A DNA stretch of 64,000 nucleotides from Myxococcota bacterium (GTDB lineage: Bacteria; Myxococcota; XYA12-FULL-58-9; JALHOP01): assembly GCA_022842935.1 (NCBI GenBank), contig JALHOP010000003.1, forward strand, positions 62,001 to 126,000, given 5' to 3'. The translations under genes and the position numbers were made by a program. Of this stretch, positions 32,393 through 41,503 are shown in pieces. Within the stretch, counting starts at the first letter, position 1; every line of letters starts with the position of its first letter. The notes beneath the pieces were generated by a model. That model was not told the DNA's origin and did no database searches. It saw only the letters and a program-made list of their open reading frames with translations.

Positions 32393-33994
32393 ATGACACG
32401 CATCGGAAGCGCGCTCGACCAAGGCAGTAAGGACTTCGAAGGCAACCGGGAGGCGATGCTCGCGTTGGTTGCACAGGTGCGCGAGGTGCATCAGCGCATC
32501 GCCATCAACTCGGAGCGCAGCGCCGCCAAGTTCAAGGAGCGCGCCCAGCTCCTGCCGCGCGAGCGCCTTCAGGTGCTGCTCGACCCGGGGAGTGATTTCG
32601 TCGAGCTCTGCCCCTTCGCCGGATACGGTATGCACGACGACGACGGCAACGAGCGCGTCGAGGGCGGAAGCTCGATCTGCGGCATCGGCTTCATCGAAGG
32701 CGTACGGTGCGCCGTTTCGGTCTCGGACAGCGGTATCAAGGGAGGCGCCATCTCGCCGCAGGGCATGCGCAAGCTGCTGCGCATCCAGGAGGTTGCGGCA
32801 GTCAACAAGCTGCCGCTCGTGTCGCTGGTCGAGAGCGCGGGCGCTAACCTCCTGCACCAAGCCGAGATGTTCGTCGAGGGTGGGCGCACATTTGCGAACC
32901 AAGCGCGTCTCTCCGCAGCGGGGATTCCGCAAATTACGGTGGTGCACGGCTCTTCGACTGCTGGCGGCGCATACATGCCGGGTTTGTCGGATGTGGTCAT
33001 CGTGGTACGCGAGCGCGCCAAGATCTTTCTCGCCGGCCCTCCGCTTTTGCGGGCAGCTACCGGAGAGATCGCGACCGACGAAGACCTGGGCGGCGCCGAG
33101 CTGCACGCGAGCGTAACGGGTCTCGCCGAGCACATCGCCGACGATGACTACCAGGCGCTACTCCTGGCGCGCGAGGTTGTGGGGAAGCTCGGCTGGGACA
33201 AGGCCACGCCACTCCTCGAAGCGACGCCACCGCGCTACTCGCCCGCCGAGCTCGCGGGTCTCACCCCGGTCGACTACCGGAGGCCCTACGACGTACGCGA
33301 GGTCATCGCCCGCATCGTCGACGACTCCGACTTTCTCGAGGTAAAGGCCGACTACGGCAGCGACACGGTCTGCGGACGGGCCTTCGTGTACGGGTCCCCG
33401 TGCGCGTTCATCGGCAATAACGGACCGATCACTCCTGCTGGGGCCACGAAGGCGGCCCACTTCATTCAGCAGTGCAACCAGACGCGTACGCCCATCTGTT
33501 TCCTGCAGAACACCACGGGTTTCATGGTCGGTACCGAGGCCGAGCGCGCCGGCATCGTCAAGCACGGCGCGAAGATGATCCAAGCTGTCGCCTGCTCGCG
33601 CGTGCCGCATGTGACGTTCCTGGTGGGTGGTTCGTTTGGCGCTGGCAACTACGGCATGTGCGGAAGGGCTTACGATCCACGCTTCATTTTCGCCTGGCCG
33701 AACGCGCGCACCGCGGTGATGGGACCCGAGCAGGCTGCCACGGTGATGACGTTGCTTGCGGAGGAGCGTGCGCGCCGTACCGGGGAGAAGGTCGACGTCG
33801 ACGCCATAAGGTCGAACATCATCGGCGCCATGGAGCCGCAGACCCGCGCCTTGTTCGCGTCAGCGCGTCTGTGGGACGACGGCATCATCGACCCGCGCCA
33901 CACGCGCTTTCTGCTCGCTTTTGCGCTCGCCACCTGCCGCGAGGCCGACTCACGCACCTTGCAGCCGTCGAGCTTCGGCGTGGCGAGGATGTGA
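32393..33994 (+). CDS. Acyl-CoA carboxylase carboxyltransferase (beta) subunit, MCC-type
   Basis: The 533-aa protein belongs to the biotin-dependent carboxyltransferase family. Motifs include GSSTAGGAYMPGLSDVVIVV, the glycine-rich FLVGGSFGAGNYGMCGRAYDPRFIF and PITPAGATKAAHF. Length and pattern fit methylcrotonoyl-CoA carboxylase beta (leucine/isovalerate route) better than propionyl-CoA carboxylase; a geranyl-CoA enzyme (Atu route) is possible. It transfers CO2 from biotin to an enoyl-CoA in the cytoplasm. The alpha-subunit gene starts in its stop codon (TGATG), and the whole run to 37582 is one overlapping operon. Confidence 0.92.
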   Translation: MTRIGSALDQGSKDFEGNREAMLALVAQVREVHQRIAINSERSAAKFKERAQLLPRERLQVLLDPGSDFVELCPFAGYGMHDDDGNERVEGGSSICGIGFIEGVRCAVSVSDSGIKGGAISPQGMRKLLRIQEVAAVNKLPLVSLVESAGANLLHQAEMFVEGGRTFANQARLSAAGIPQITVVHGSSTAGGAYMPGLSDVVIVVRERAKIFLAGPPLLRAATGEIATDEDLGGAELHASVTGLAEHIADDDYQALLLAREVVGKLGWDKATPLLEATPPRYSPAELAGLTPVDYRRPYDVREVIARIVDDSDFLEVKADYGSDTVCGRAFVYGSPCAFIGNNGPITPAGATKAAHFIQQCNQTRTPICFLQNTTGFMVGTEAERAGIVKHGAKMIQAVACSRVPHVTFLVGGSFGAGNYGMCGRAYDPRFIFAWPNARTAVMGPEQAATVMTLLAEERARRTGEKVDVDAIRSNIIGAMEPQTRALFASARLWDDGIIDPRHTRFLLAFALATCREADSRTLQPSSFGVARM

Positions 33995-35862
33995 TGCACC
34001 GCCTGCTCATCGCCAATCGCGGCGAGATCGCCTGCCGCATCATCCGCACCGCAAAACAAATGGGTCTGCACACCATCGCGGTCTTCAGCGACGTCGACAA
34101 AGGCGCGCTGCATACGCAGGTTGCCGACGAAGCGATTCACTTGAGCTCGCGGGAGGGAGGGTACCTAAACATCGAGCGGATCATCGAGGCCGCGGAGTCG
34201 ACGCGTGCCGACGCGATTCACCCCGGATACGGTTTTCTCTCGGAGAACGCCAAGCTCGCGCGTGCCTGCGAGGAAGCGGGGCTCATCTTCGTGGGTCCAC
34301 CGGCGTCCGCCATCGAGGCCATGGGCGGAAAGGTGGCCGCGAAGACCTCCGTCGCAAAGCTCGGCGTACCTGTCTTGCCCTGGACCATCGCGAGCGTGAG
34401 CGACGACTTAGTTGCCCTGGCCGCTCGGGTTGGCTTCCCGATGATGATCAAGGCATCGGCCGGTGGTGGCGGCCGCGGCCTTCGACGTGTCGAAGACCTC
34501 GAGGCGCTCGCGCGCGAGCTACCTCGGGCCAAGAGCGAGGCCGAGCGAGCCTTCGGCGACGGCGACATCATGCTCGAGCGCGCCTTGGAAGGCGCCCGCC
34601 ACGTCGAGATTCAGATCTTCGCCGACCAACAAGGCAATATCGTGCATCTGGGCGAGCGTGACTGCTCGCTGCAGCGACGCCATCAGAAGGTCATTGAAGA
34701 GGCGCCCGCGGTGGACGACGCGCTGCGCGACGCCATGGGTCGCGCAGCGGTCACTGCGGCCAAAAGTATCGGCTACGTTGGTGCTGGCACCGTCGAATTC
34801 CTCCTCGACGGTCGCGATTTCTACTTTCTCGAGATGAACACGCGTCTGCAGGTCGAACACCCGGTGACCGAGGAGATCACCGGCCTCGACCTCGTCGCAT
34901 TGCAGCTCGCGGTCGCCGCTGGCGAGCCGTTGCCGTTCGATCAGACCGATGTCGGCTTCCGCGGACATGCAATCGAGGCGCGTCTCTACGCCGAAGATGC
35001 GAGCTTCGTACCGCAGAGCGGGCGCATCACCCAGTGGGTTCCGCCAACGGGTGTTCGCGTCGACCACGGCATTGCCGTCGGGCAAGAGGTCACAACCGAC
35101 TACGACGCGATGCTGGCAAAGATCATCGTGCACGCATCGTCGCGACCGCAGGCTATTGCGAGGCTGTTGAACGCTCTCGCCGAGCTGGTCGTGCATGGGG
35201 TCACCACGAATCGCGATTTCCTCTACGCGCTCTTGAGCCAGCAGGTGGTGAAAGACGCCAGGGCCACGACGCGCACGCTCGACGAGCTCAGCGTGCCGAG
35301 GTTTGCGCCCACGGACGATTTCAAGGCTGTCGCGGCCGCCATCATCGCCGGCCGGCCAGCGGTTGGTTTCAGGGTGTGGGGCTCGGGTGTCGATCGTGTG
35401 CGTTTCGTGGTCGGCGACGAGGCCGTCGAGGCGAAGGTTCGTGGCGCCTGCGTCGTTCTCGGGGATCAAGAGATCTCGGTTGAAGTGCTCCGCGACAAGG
35501 CCATCGTGAGCGGTGTTCCGCGTCGATTGTTCGTGACCCGGACCGCCGACCGCTTCGACCTGACAGTCGACTACGAGACGTTCGAGGTCGCCACGCTCCC
35601 GCTCATGGAGCCCAAGCGCGCCAAGCGCTCGGCGCGACGCGAGGTCGTCGCACCGATGAGTGGCAAGGTGCTCAGCGTTGCAGCAAAGGTCGGTGACCGT
35701 GTGGCGGCAGGAGCGCTCTTGCTCGTGCTCGAGGCCATGAAGATGCAACACGAGGTACGTGCCCCGCAGGCCTCCCTCGTGCGTCGTGTGTGCGCGACCC
35801 CGGGTCTTCAGGTCGCCGCCAAGAGCGTGCTCGTCGAGCTCGAGCCCGAGGAGGCAACGTGA
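33994..35862 (+). CDS. Acyl-CoA carboxylase alpha subunit (biotin carboxylase plus BCCP)
   Basis: The 622-aa protein has a biotin carboxylase domain in the first 450 residues (LIANRGEIACRIIRTAKQMG, ATP grasp loop KASAGGGGRGLRRV, ERDCSLQRRHQKVIEEAPA). The C-terminal biotinyl domain has the target lysine K583 in LEAMKMQHEV. It is shorter than many MCC alpha subunits (about 655-725 aa) in the middle region. Together with the beta subunit it forms the holoenzyme. ATG 33994 is fixed by the family N-terminus; the long in-frame stretch upstream is a shadow of the beta gene. The SDR gene begins at its GTGA. Confidence 0.93.
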   Translation: MHRLLIANRGEIACRIIRTAKQMGLHTIAVFSDVDKGALHTQVADEAIHLSSREGGYLNIERIIEAAESTRADAIHPGYGFLSENAKLARACEEAGLIFVGPPASAIEAMGGKVAAKTSVAKLGVPVLPWTIASVSDDLVALAARVGFPMMIKASAGGGGRGLRRVEDLEALARELPRAKSEAERAFGDGDIMLERALEGARHVEIQIFADQQGNIVHLGERDCSLQRRHQKVIEEAPAVDDALRDAMGRAAVTAAKSIGYVGAGTVEFLLDGRDFYFLEMNTRLQVEHPVTEEITGLDLVALQLAVAAGEPLPFDQTDVGFRGHAIEARLYAEDASFVPQSGRITQWVPPTGVRVDHGIAVGQEVTTDYDAMLAKIIVHASSRPQAIARLLNALAELVVHGVTTNRDFLYALLSQQVVKDARATTRTLDELSVPRFAPTDDFKAVAAAIIAGRPAVGFRVWGSGVDRVRFVVGDEAVEAKVRGACVVLGDQEISVEVLRDKAIVSGVPRRLFVTRTADRFDLTVDYETFEVATLPLMEPKRAKRSARREVVAPMSGKVLSVAAKVGDRVAAGALLLVLEAMKMQHEVRAPQASLVRRVCATPGLQVAAKSVLVELEPEEAT

Positions 35863-36722
35863 GTTATCGCTCGGTATTCGCCCCTGACTTGTTCGCGGGG
35901 CAGGTCGTCATCGTCACCGGCGGCGGCAGTGGTATCGGCCGTTGTACCGCCCATGAGCTTGCCTCCCTCGGCGCGAAAGTCGTCCTGGTGGGGCGTGACC
36001 CAGCGAAGCTCGCGCGCGTCCGCCAAGAGATCGAAAGCGACGGGGGCGCCTGCGACAGCGAAGCCTTCGACATTCGCGAAGAGACGCACGTTCAAGCCGC
36101 CATCGCGAACATCGTGAAGCGATGCAGCCGCGTCGACGGACTCGTGAACAACGCGGGCGGTCAGTTCGCCTCGCCCGCCGCCGCCATCAGCGCCAAAGGC
36201 TTCGACGCCGTTGTGCGCACCAACCTCACGGGTGGATTTCTCCTCGCCCGTGAGTGTTTCACCCAGTGGATGGGTGACCATGGTGGCGCCATCGTCAACA
36301 TCGTCGCGGACATGTGGAACGGAATGCCCGGCATGGCGCACTCAGGCGCGGCGCGCGCGGGTATGGTGAACCTCACCGAGACCACGGCGTCGGAGTGGGG
36401 CGCCTTCAACGTACGCGTCAACGCAGTGGCGCCGGGTTGGGTTGCCTCGTCGGGACTCGACCGCTACCCGCCGGAGATGCGCGACATCGTGCGCGGCCTG
36501 AAGGACAGCGTGCCCTTGGGGAGGCTTGCGACCGAGGCAGAGGTCTCCGCCGCCATCGTCTTTCTCCTGTCGCCGGCCGCGGCGTTCATCTCGGGTAGCA
36601 CCCTGCGCGTCGACGGCGCGGCGCCGAACTTCAAGACCAATTGGCCTCGCATGGAACGTCGCACCCCGTCGCCTGTGTTCGACGGTTTCCATCGCTCGGT
36701 GGTTCCCGAGGTCTTGAAGTGA
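35859..36722 (+). CDS. PECR/AtuG-type short-chain dehydrogenase (enoyl-CoA reductase-like)
   Basis: The 287-aa SDR has the cofactor loop TGGGSGIGR (20-28) and NNAG motif, but the usual YxxxK is replaced by H161 and R166 in MAHSGAARAG. This HSGAAR variant is characteristic of peroxisomal trans-2-enoyl-CoA reductase and the citronellol/geranyl-degradation SDRs, so it is a family trait rather than damage. It probably reduces or dehydrogenates an acyl-CoA intermediate of the same pathway as the carboxylase. GTG 35859 overlaps the alpha subunit stop. Confidence 0.9.
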   Translation: MSYRSVFAPDLFAGQVVIVTGGGSGIGRCTAHELASLGAKVVLVGRDPAKLARVRQEIESDGGACDSEAFDIREETHVQAAIANIVKRCSRVDGLVNNAGGQFASPAAAISAKGFDAVVRTNLTGGFLLARECFTQWMGDHGGAIVNIVADMWNGMPGMAHSGAARAGMVNLTETTASEWGAFNVRVNAVAPGWVASSGLDRYPPEMRDIVRGLKDSVPLGRLATEAEVSAAIVFLLSPAAAFISGSTLRVDGAAPNFKTNWPRMERRTPSPVFDGFHRSVVPEVLK

Positions 36723-37582
36723 CCAAGGCGATCATCACCTGCGCCTTGAACGGCGTGCTCACCGATCCCAAGGAGCACCCGGTGCCGGTAACTCCGGCCG
36801 AAATGGCCGCGGCGGCAAGGCGTGCACATGATGCCGGCGCAGCCATCGTCCACATTCACTACCGCGAGCAGACAACGGGCAGGGCGCCTTCGTGGGACCC
36901 AGCCGTGGCAACCGCTATCGTGGATGCTATTCGTGCCGCGTGCCCACGAATCATCATCAACTCGACCTCGGGTGTCATCGGCCCCGACGTGAGTGGTCCG
37001 CTCGCGTGTTTGCGGGCAGTGTTACCCGAGATCGCGGCAGCCAACGCCGGCACCCTCAACTACCTGAAGGCGAAGAAAGACGGGACCTGGGCATGGCCGC
37101 CTATGGTCTTCGACAACCCGGTCGAGAAGCTCGCGCGGTATCTCGAGGTCATCGACGCCATAGGCGCCGTGCCTGAGCTCGAGTGCTTTGACGTCGGCAT
37201 CGTACGCTCGGTAAGGCTCTATTGCGACGTGGGTATGCTAAAGCGGACGCCGCAGTACAACTTCGTGATGGGTGTCGCCTCTGGGATGCCCGCGGACGTG
37301 GACCTCTTGCCGCTGCTCTTGCGCTATATCGTGCCGGGCTCCCCGTGGCAGGCCACCTGCATAGGCCGGGCAGAAATCTGGTCCGTGCATCGGCGCGCGG
37401 CCGAGCTCGGTGGGCATCTGCGCAGCGGCCTCGAGGACACCTTCTACTTGCCGGGCGGCGGACGCGCGACCGACAACGCGAGCGCCGTCGAGGCCCTCGC
37501 GCGTATCGCGGTCGAGGTTGGTCGCGACGTGGCGTCAGCGGCCGAGGCGCGAGAGATGCTGGGGCTTTCTTCGCGCAGCTAG
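36719..37582 (+). CDS. BKACE family beta-keto acid cleavage enzyme (DUF849)
   Basis: The 287-aa protein shows the BKACE signature: IITCALNGVLTDPKEHPVPVTPAEMAAAARRAHDAGAAIVHIHYRE, with H45 and H47 as zinc ligands, and later LEDTFYLPGGGRATDNASAVEAL. These enzymes cleave beta-keto acids with acetyl-CoA to acetoacetate and a new acyl-CoA. The position after an acyl-CoA carboxylase and SDR suggests it processes acetoacetate or a related keto acid from leucine or isoprenoid breakdown. GTG 36719 overlaps the stop of the SDR gene (GTGA). Confidence 0.93.
   Translation: MTKAIITCALNGVLTDPKEHPVPVTPAEMAAAARRAHDAGAAIVHIHYREQTTGRAPSWDPAVATAIVDAIRAACPRIIINSTSGVIGPDVSGPLACLRAVLPEIAAANAGTLNYLKAKKDGTWAWPPMVFDNPVEKLARYLEVIDAIGAVPELECFDVGIVRSVRLYCDVGMLKRTPQYNFVMGVASGMPADVDLLPLLLRYIVPGSPWQATCIGRAEIWSVHRRAAELGGHLRSGLEDTFYLPGGGRATDNASAVEALARIAVEVGRDVASAAEAREMLGLSSRS
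37233..37248 (+). repeat. Copy of dispersed palindrome (GTATGCTAAAGCGGAC)
   Basis: Matches 12 of the 14 fixed positions of GTCCGCTNNAGCGGAC. In the BKACE gene, again with the rare CTA codon. Confidence 0.5.
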
Positions 37583-37597
37583 CGTATCCTCTTCGCC

Positions 37598-39103
37598 ATG
37601 AGCGGCGAAACGCTGGAAGGGTACTTGAAGCGCGCTCTCTTGTCGCGCGTCTACGACGTGGCGCGAGAGACCGCGCTAGAGCTCGCGCCGCGACTATCTG
37701 CCCGCCTGGGCGGACAAGTCTGGCTCAAACGCGAAGACGAGCAGCCGGTCTTCTCGTTCAAGATCCGCGGCGCCTACAACAAAATGTCGCGCTTGTCGCC
37801 AGAGGCTCGCAGCCGCGGAGTCATCGCCGCCTCGGCGGGCAACCATGCTCAGGGCGTTGCCTTGTCTGCGCGCCACCTCGGTTGTCGCGCGGTCATTGTC
37901 ATGCCGCGCACGACGCCGAGCATCAAGGTCGACGCGGTGCGTGGGCTCGGCGGCGACGTCGATCTACACGGCGACGATTACGACACGGCAGCGCGCCATG
38001 CGCTGAAGCGCGCAAGCGCCGAGGGTCTCACCTACGTTCACCCGTACGACGACCCGGATGTCATCGCAGGGCAGGCGACGGTGGGTGTCGAAATGTTGCG
38101 GCAACACACTGGCAAGCTCGACGCCATCTTCGTGGCCGTCGGCGGCGGTGGGCTCATCGCTGGCGTCGGCGCAGTGGTCAAGAGCCTGCGACCCGACATC
38201 AAGGTGATCGCCGTCGAGCCCGAGGACTCGGCCGCCATGACGGAGTCGCTACGACGCGGCGAGCGGGTGACCCTCGAACGTGTGGGGCGCTTCGCCGATG
38301 GTGTCGCCGTACGGTGCCCGGGCGAAGAGACCTTTCGCATCGCCCGGCAAGTCGTCGACGCATGTGTGGTGGTCTCGAACGATGCGATTTGCGCTGCAAT
38401 CAAAGACGCTTTCGAAGACCGCCGCGCCGTTCTCGAGCCGGCCGGGGCTCTCGCGCTCGCGGGCTTGAAGAGCTACGCCGAGACGCACGGGCCAGGGGTC
38501 TATGCTGCCATTGCGTGTGGCGCGAACTTGAACTTCGACTCGCTCCGTCACGTCAGCGAGCGCGCCGAGATCGGTGAGCGGCGCGAGGTCATCCTCGCCG
38601 TCACCATCCCCGAGCAGCCAGGCTCGTTTCGCCGCTTCTGCGGAGTTCTTGGTGCGCGACCCGTCACCGAGTTCAACTACCGCTACGGCGGTGGCAGCGA
38701 CGCCCGGGTCTTCGTTGGCGTCAAGGTCGACGACAGCGGGCCGGTGCAAGCAGCCTTGCGCACTGCCGGCTATGCCGTGGTCGACCTTACGGACAACGAG
38801 ATGGCCAAGCTCCACGTCCGCCACATGGTCGGAGGTCGCGCCGACGCGGCAGACGAGCGCCTTGTCGCCTTCGAGTTCCCAGAGCGCAGCGGCGCCCTCG
38901 TGGACTTCTTGGAGGCGATGCACCATCCCTGGAACATCAGCTTGTTCCACTACCGCAATCATGGCTCCGACGTGGGGCGGGTGCTCGCCGGTATTCAGGT
39001 ACCCAGCGACGACGGCGCCGAGTTCGCGGCTTTTCTCGAACGGCTCGGCTATGCCTCGGCCGAGGTCACCGACGATCCGGCGTGTCGGATGTTCTTGCGA
39101 TGA
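37598..39103 (+). CDS. ilvA: Threonine ammonia-lyase (biosynthetic, with C-terminal ACT-like domains)
   Basis: The 501-aa protein is a fold-type II PLP enzyme; the Schiff-base lysine is K55 in FSFKIRGAYN, the phosphate loop is GGGGL and AASAGNHAQGVA contacts PLP. The last 180 residues form two ACT-like domains (REVILAVTIPEQPGSFRRFCGVLG; ERLVAFEFPERSGALVDFL), expected for isoleucine feedback control. It deaminates threonine to 2-oxobutanoate, the first step to isoleucine. It lies 15 nt after the BKACE gene and may share its transcript. Its end overlaps the pirin gene by 38 nt. Confidence 0.96.
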   Translation: MSGETLEGYLKRALLSRVYDVARETALELAPRLSARLGGQVWLKREDEQPVFSFKIRGAYNKMSRLSPEARSRGVIAASAGNHAQGVALSARHLGCRAVIVMPRTTPSIKVDAVRGLGGDVDLHGDDYDTAARHALKRASAEGLTYVHPYDDPDVIAGQATVGVEMLRQHTGKLDAIFVAVGGGGLIAGVGAVVKSLRPDIKVIAVEPEDSAAMTESLRRGERVTLERVGRFADGVAVRCPGEETFRIARQVVDACVVVSNDAICAAIKDAFEDRRAVLEPAGALALAGLKSYAETHGPGVYAAIACGANLNFDSLRHVSERAEIGERREVILAVTIPEQPGSFRRFCGVLGARPVTEFNYRYGGGSDARVFVGVKVDDSGPVQAALRTAGYAVVDLTDNEMAKLHVRHMVGGRADAADERLVAFEFPERSGALVDFLEAMHHPWNISLFHYRNHGSDVGRVLAGIQVPSDDGAEFAAFLERLGYASAEVTDDPACRMFLR

Positions 39104-40001
39104 AGGGGTCCGCCGGCAGCGGGATGCGCTCCGTTTCACCTGCGACTGGCGCGAAACGCTCGGCCCGCCAGTCGTCAGCCGCCTGCTGGATGCGCTCGGG
39201 GCTCGAGGAGACGAAGTTCCAGTAGATGTGCCGTTTCTCGGAGAGTGGCTCGCCTCCGACGACGATGAGACGCGCGGCAGCCGCGGCGCGCACGACGACC
39301 TCGGCTCCGGGGCGCAAGACGACGAGCTGGTTGGTGGCGAAGCTGCCCTCCTGACCTTCGACCGTGATGGCGCCTTGGATGACGTAGACCGCGCGCTCGA
39401 TGTGCTCCGGTGGGACGCGATAGTTTGCTCCAGCGCGCATCACGACGTCGACGTACAGCGTGTCGCTGAAGACGGTGACCGGCGAGCGCAGCCCTTCGGC
39501 GCTGCCTGCGACCACACGCAATGCGATACCGTCCGCTTCGGCGGATGGTATCGTGTCTTGGGGATAGTGGGAAAAGCTCGGGGGCACCTCTTCGGAAGCC
39601 TTCGGGAGCGCAAGCCAAGTCTGCACGCCAAAAAGGGTATGGCCGGCAGCACGTGTGATGGGCGCGGTCCGTTCGGAGTGGACGATACCGGAGCCGGCGA
39701 TCATCCAGTTGACCGCTCCCGGTCGGATGGCCTGCGCCGAGCCGACGCTGTCGCGGTGCATGATTTCGCCCTGAAGGAGGTAGGTGAGGGTCGCAAGTCC
39801 GATGTGCGGGTGGGGCCTTACGTCGAGACCCTTTCCTGCGCCGAAAACGACCTCGCCCATCTGGTCGAAGAAGACGAAGGGGCCAACCATTCTCCGTTGT
39901 GCTGTCGGCAGGGCGCGTCGGACTTTGAAGCCGTCACCGAGGTCGCGGGTTGGCGGCAAGATGACCATTTCGATCCCGTCCGGGGAGGTGCCGATGCTCA
40001 T
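39066..40001 (-). CDS. Pirin family protein
   Basis: The 311-aa bicupin matches pirin: DVRPHPHIGLATLTYLLQGEIMHRDS holds the metal ligands H-x-H and later histidine, with SGIVHSERT completing the site. The N-terminal sequence RRALPTAQRRMVGPFVFFDQMG is typical. Some pirins act as quercetin 2,3-dioxygenases or redox sensors; the role here is open. ATG 40001 was chosen because MSIGTSPDG follows the family spacing; the longer frame runs into argH. It is divergent from argH and convergent with ilvA. Confidence 0.92.
   Translation of the reverse strand: MSIGTSPDGIEMVILPPTRDLGDGFKVRRALPTAQRRMVGPFVFFDQMGEVVFGAGKGLDVRPHPHIGLATLTYLLQGEIMHRDSVGSAQAIRPGAVNWMIAGSGIVHSERTAPITRAAGHTLFGVQTWLALPKASEEVPPSFSHYPQDTIPSAEADGIALRVVAGSAEGLRSPVTVFSDTLYVDVVMRAGANYRVPPEHIERAVYVIQGAITVEGQEGSFATNQLVVLRPGAEVVVRAAAAARLIVVGGEPLSEKRHIYWNFVSSSPERIQQAADDWRAERFAPVAGETERIPLPADPFIARTSDTPDRR
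39531..39546 (+). repeat. Copy of dispersed palindrome (GTCCGCTTCGGCGGAT)
   Basis: Matches 12 of the 14 fixed positions of GTCCGCTNNAGCGGAC. Inside the pirin gene. Confidence 0.5.
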
Positions 40002-40052
40002 GCCCCTTCTTACCCTTGCCGAGGCCAGCCCACACGTCATAGAGCCCGGTCG

Positions 40053-41426
40053 ATGACCGACAAGAAGACGACGTTGTGGGGTGGCGCTTCCGTGATGCAT
40101 CCGGCGCTCGCTGCGTTGTCGGAGTCCCTGGCGCAGGACCTCCCCCTCGCCGACGCCGACCTGCGTGCCTCCGCCGCCTACGCGCGCGGCCTTGCCCGCT
40201 GCGGCGTACTAACGAACGACGAGGCCGAGACGTTGGCCAAGGGTCTGATGGCGTTGCGCCAAGAGCTCACCGAGGGCACGTGGCTGCCGACAGACGTCGA
40301 GGACATCCACGCCGCCATCGAAAGCGAGCTGACACGACGCCACGGCGATGTTGGCGCCAAGCTCCACACGGGGCGCAGCCGCAACGATCAGGTCGCGACG
40401 GCTTTTCGGCTCACCGCTCGTGAGCGCGTCGACGGCCTGATTGCCGGCATCAAAGCGGTGCAGGCCGCGCTCGTGTCGCGTGCCGAAGACGAGATCGACA
40501 CCCTGATGCCATCGTACACGCACATGCAGCGGGCGCAGCCCATACGGCTTGCGCACTGGCTGATGGCCCACTTCTTCATGCTAGAGCGTGACGTCGAGCG
40601 TATGAAGAGCGCCCGTGCGATGGCAAACGTGCTGCCGCTTGGTAGCGGAGCCGTAAGCGGCCACCCGTTCGGCATCGATCGCGCATGGCTCGCCAAAGAG
40701 CTTGGTTTCGCGCGTCCCACTGACAACAGCCTCGACGCGGTCGGTGACCGCGACTACGTCTGCGATGTCATCTACGCTTGCAGCATGGCGGCGCTGCACC
40801 TGTCGCGGCTCGCCGAAGAGATGGTCGTCTGGAGCACGGCGGAGTTCGCCTTCTTGCGCTGGCCCGACGCGCTCGCGACCGGTTCATCGCTCATGCCCAA
40901 CAAGAAGAACCCCGATCTTGCCGAGCTCGTGCGTGGTCAAGCCGGGCCGATGCTCGGCGACCTCACCAGCATCCTGGTGCTCGTGAAGGGCCTTCCCGTG
41001 AGCTACCAGCGCGACCTGCAAGAAGACAAACCACCGCTCTGGCGGGCGACGGGCCGGTTGCTCACTAGCCTCCAGGCCATGGAGGCGGCGTGCTTGCACG
41101 TCGCGTTCGACCGTGTCCGCATGACGTCGGCGTTGTCGGACGACATCCTCGCGACCGAGGTCGCCGACCGGTTGGTGGCGCGCGGCATCCCCTTCCGCAA
41201 AGCCCATCACGCGGTTGCCGCGATCATGGGCCGAGTGCGCGACGGAAAAGACGACTTCAAGACTCTCGCCAAGGCGAGCGACTTGCCAGAGCCGCTCGTC
41301 CAAGCGGACTTCGACAAGCTCGACATGGCCGCAGCCATCGAACGCCGAACCGCGATCGGCGGCACCGCCAAGAGCGCGGTCGAGGCGCAGCTACAGCGAG
41401 CCCGCGCGCTACTTGCGTCCGTTTGA
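40053..41426 (+). CDS. argH: Argininosuccinate lyase
   Basis: A 457-aa member of the fumarase/aspartase superfamily. It has the signature GSSLMPNKKNPD (starting at about G277; the catalytic serine lies in this loop) and the conserved TGRSRNDQVAT and SYTHMQRAQPI blocks. It converts argininosuccinate to arginine and fumarate, the last step of arginine synthesis. ATG 40053 begins MTDKKTTLWGG, the family N-terminus. The frame is open far upstream but only as a shadow of ilvA and pirin. No other arg gene is adjacent. Confidence 0.97.
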   Translation: MTDKKTTLWGGASVMHPALAALSESLAQDLPLADADLRASAAYARGLARCGVLTNDEAETLAKGLMALRQELTEGTWLPTDVEDIHAAIESELTRRHGDVGAKLHTGRSRNDQVATAFRLTARERVDGLIAGIKAVQAALVSRAEDEIDTLMPSYTHMQRAQPIRLAHWLMAHFFMLERDVERMKSARAMANVLPLGSGAVSGHPFGIDRAWLAKELGFARPTDNSLDAVGDRDYVCDVIYACSMAALHLSRLAEEMVVWSTAEFAFLRWPDALATGSSLMPNKKNPDLAELVRGQAGPMLGDLTSILVLVKGLPVSYQRDLQEDKPPLWRATGRLLTSLQAMEAACLHVAFDRVRMTSALSDDILATEVADRLVARGIPFRKAHHAVAAIMGRVRDGKDDFKTLAKASDLPEPLVQADFDKLDMAAAIERRTAIGGTAKSAVEAQLQRARALLASV

Positions 41427-41432
41427 GCGGAC
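41417..41432 (+). repeat. Copy of dispersed palindrome (GTCCGTTTGAGCGGAC), best match outside coding constraint
   Basis: Matches 13 of the 14 fixed positions of GTCCGCTNNAGCGGAC. It spans the argH stop codon, so half of it is non-coding. No T-run follows, so it does not look like an ordinary terminator. Confidence 0.6.
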
Positions 41433-41503
41433 AATCGCTGCGGGTTCAGGTCCCGAGTGGCTCCGCGTGGTCGGGTAGGCCTTAACGCACGCCCGGCACA
41501 GCG

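Noticed and set aside
38574-41426. A 950-codon open frame covering ilvA, pirin and argH
   Set aside because: Only its last 458 codons (from 40053) are argH. The upstream part is a GC-driven shadow with no protein character.
41430-41480. A GGGTTCAGGTCCC stretch that looks like a tRNA T-arm
   Set aside because: No acceptor stem, anticodon arm or CCA-compatible end can be folded around it.
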